A stretch of DNA of 64,000 nucleotides, taken from Microbacterium tenebrionis (GTDB taxonomy: Bacteria; Actinomycetota; Actinomycetes; Actinomycetales; Microbacteriaceae). The DNA lies in assembly GCF_903645325.1 (NCBI RefSeq), contig NZ_CAHJXQ010000003.1, positions 186,001-250,000 of the forward strand, read 5' to 3'. The notes under the pieces are model-generated. The model searched no databases and was not told the origin of the DNA. It saw nothing but the letters and a program-made list of their open reading frames with translations. Shown in pieces: positions 63,228 through 64,000 of this stretch. A program made the position numbers and the translations under genes. The stretch's first letter is position 1. Each line of letters opens with the position of its first letter.

Positions 63228-64000
63228 GCAACCGCTACGCCCGCTGGGGCGTCTATCTCCTCATCGCGGCCGCGTTCGCCGTCGGATGCGTCTTCCTGTC
63301 GAACTGGCAGTTCGATCGCAACGAGAGCCGAGCCGCCGAGATCGAACTCGTCGATCAGAACTACGACGCCGATCCCGTGCCGCTGGCCGATCTCATCGGC
63401 GCAGACGGAGCGCTCGACGCCGACGACGAATGGCATCCCGTGGTCCTCCGCGGCAAGTACCTCGCCGATGAGCAGCTCCTGGTCCGCAACCGTCCGCACG
63501 GCGGGACGAGCGCGTTCGAGGTGCTCGTCCCGTTCCTCGACGAGGACGGGCGCGTCCTCGTCGTCGACCGCGGCTGGGTCGCGCCCGGCGAGGGATCGGT
63601 GCCGGATGCTGTGCCGGCGGTTCCCTCGGGCGAGGTCGAGGTGGTGGTGCGGCTGCGCGCCGGGGAGCCGCTGCCATCGTCGGGGCGCAGTGCTCCGGAG
63701 GGCCAGGTTCCGACCATCCATCTCCCGACGATCGCGGCGGGCGTGGACGGCGACGTCATCATCAGCGCCTACGGCCAGCTCGTCAGCGAGGACCCGGCGC
63801 CCGAGACGCTGCCGGGCGGCTTCGATGCGCCCACCGATGACCCGGGCCCGCACCTCTCGTACGCGATCCAGTGGATCCTGTTCGGGATCATGGGGTTCGT
63901 CTTCATCTTCTACATGATCCGCACGGAGGTGCAGAAGCACCATGAGGAGGCCGAAGGCCGCCCCGCTCCGGTGAAGGCGTCGCGGCGACGCGATCGCGAC
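63224..64000 (+). CDS. SURF1 family protein (3' end beyond window)
   Basis: The frame is open to the last base, so the gene continues outside. The 259 residues seen have an N-terminal membrane helix (YARWGVYLLIAAAFAVGCVF), the SURF1 soluble core with HPVVLRGKYLADEQLLVRNR and VLVVDRGWVAPGEG, and a second helix (SYAIQWILFGIMGFVFIFYM). SURF1 proteins help assemble the haem-copper centres of cytochrome c oxidase. ATG 63224 overlaps the preceding stop by 4 bases. Confidence 0.92.
   Translation, partial: MSNRYARWGVYLLIAAAFAVGCVFLSNWQFDRNESRAAEIELVDQNYDADPVPLADLIGADGALDADDEWHPVVLRGKYLADEQLLVRNRPHGGTSAFEVLVPFLDEDGRVLVVDRGWVAPGEGSVPDAVPAVPSGEVEVVVRLRAGEPLPSSGRSAPEGQVPTIHLPTIAAGVDGDVIISAYGQLVSEDPAPETLPGGFDAPTDDPGPHLSYAIQWILFGIMGFVFIFYMIRTEVQKHHEEAEGRPAPVKASRRRDRD

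Overview
The window is high-GC (about 69% by eye) chromosomal DNA from an actinobacterium, most likely Microbacteriaceae and probably Microbacterium or a close relative. The support is the gene content (RbpA, PafBC, HelY, PdtaR, type B L31, actinobacterial GlgA/GlgC), frequent GTG starts, and many TAnnnT -10 boxes placed directly before start codons. It is mostly core genome with one insertion sequence. I found no prophage, CRISPR array, rRNA or recognisable defence island.

Layout. 1-9 kb: end of gltB, gltD, pyk, a CorA-type transporter, tRNA-Leu(CAA), the ANTAR regulator pdtaR, a thioesterase and polA. 8.8-16.5 kb: a DUF885 hydrolase, two MFS transporters, an SGNH hydrolase, a YczE-like membrane protein, a SUMF1-fold protein, an arginase-fold protein and a small membrane protein. 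16.5-23.7 kb: a broken acetyltransferase, a UvrA2-type ABC protein, an HdeD-like protein, an SDR, an NfeD/SPFH pair, a glycerophosphodiester phosphodiesterase and rbpA. 23.7-33.5 kb: a minus-strand block read HAD hydrolase-trmI-FKBP lipoprotein-pafB-pafC-tatA-tatC-helY-lnt. This resembles the mycobacterial paf-tat-helY region, but the Pup-proteasome genes normally found inside it are absent. pafB carries two apparent one-base deletions and helY has no usable start codon. 33.6-43 kb: PAC2 protein, uppP, an M20 peptidase, tRNA-Leu(GAG), a VIT1/CCC1 transporter, a helicase, a second SGNH hydrolase, an rRNA/tRNA methyltransferase, a sirtuin and a histidine phosphatase.

43.05-44.12 kb is a complete 1060-bp IS481-family element. 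It sits in a CTAG that was the shared stop-codon overlap of two convergent genes, and its 6-bp target duplication gives a stop codon back to each of them. 44.1-54.9 kb is a branched-chain amino acid (leucine) degradation locus: citE-like, maoC-like, acyl-CoA dehydrogenase, biotin carboxylase and carboxyltransferase, a divergent TetR with two palindromic operators, then bkdC-bkdB-bkdA with a divergent Lrp/AsnC regulator. Together these would turn branched-chain 2-keto acids into acyl-CoAs and carry the leucine branch onward.

54.9-64 kb: an alpha/beta hydrolase, a DnaQ-like exonuclease, rpmE2, an ABC ATPase, divergent glgA/glgC (glycogen/alpha-glucan synthesis), serB, a broken hydrolase remnant, fabG, small membrane proteins and the start of a SURF1 gene that runs off the window.
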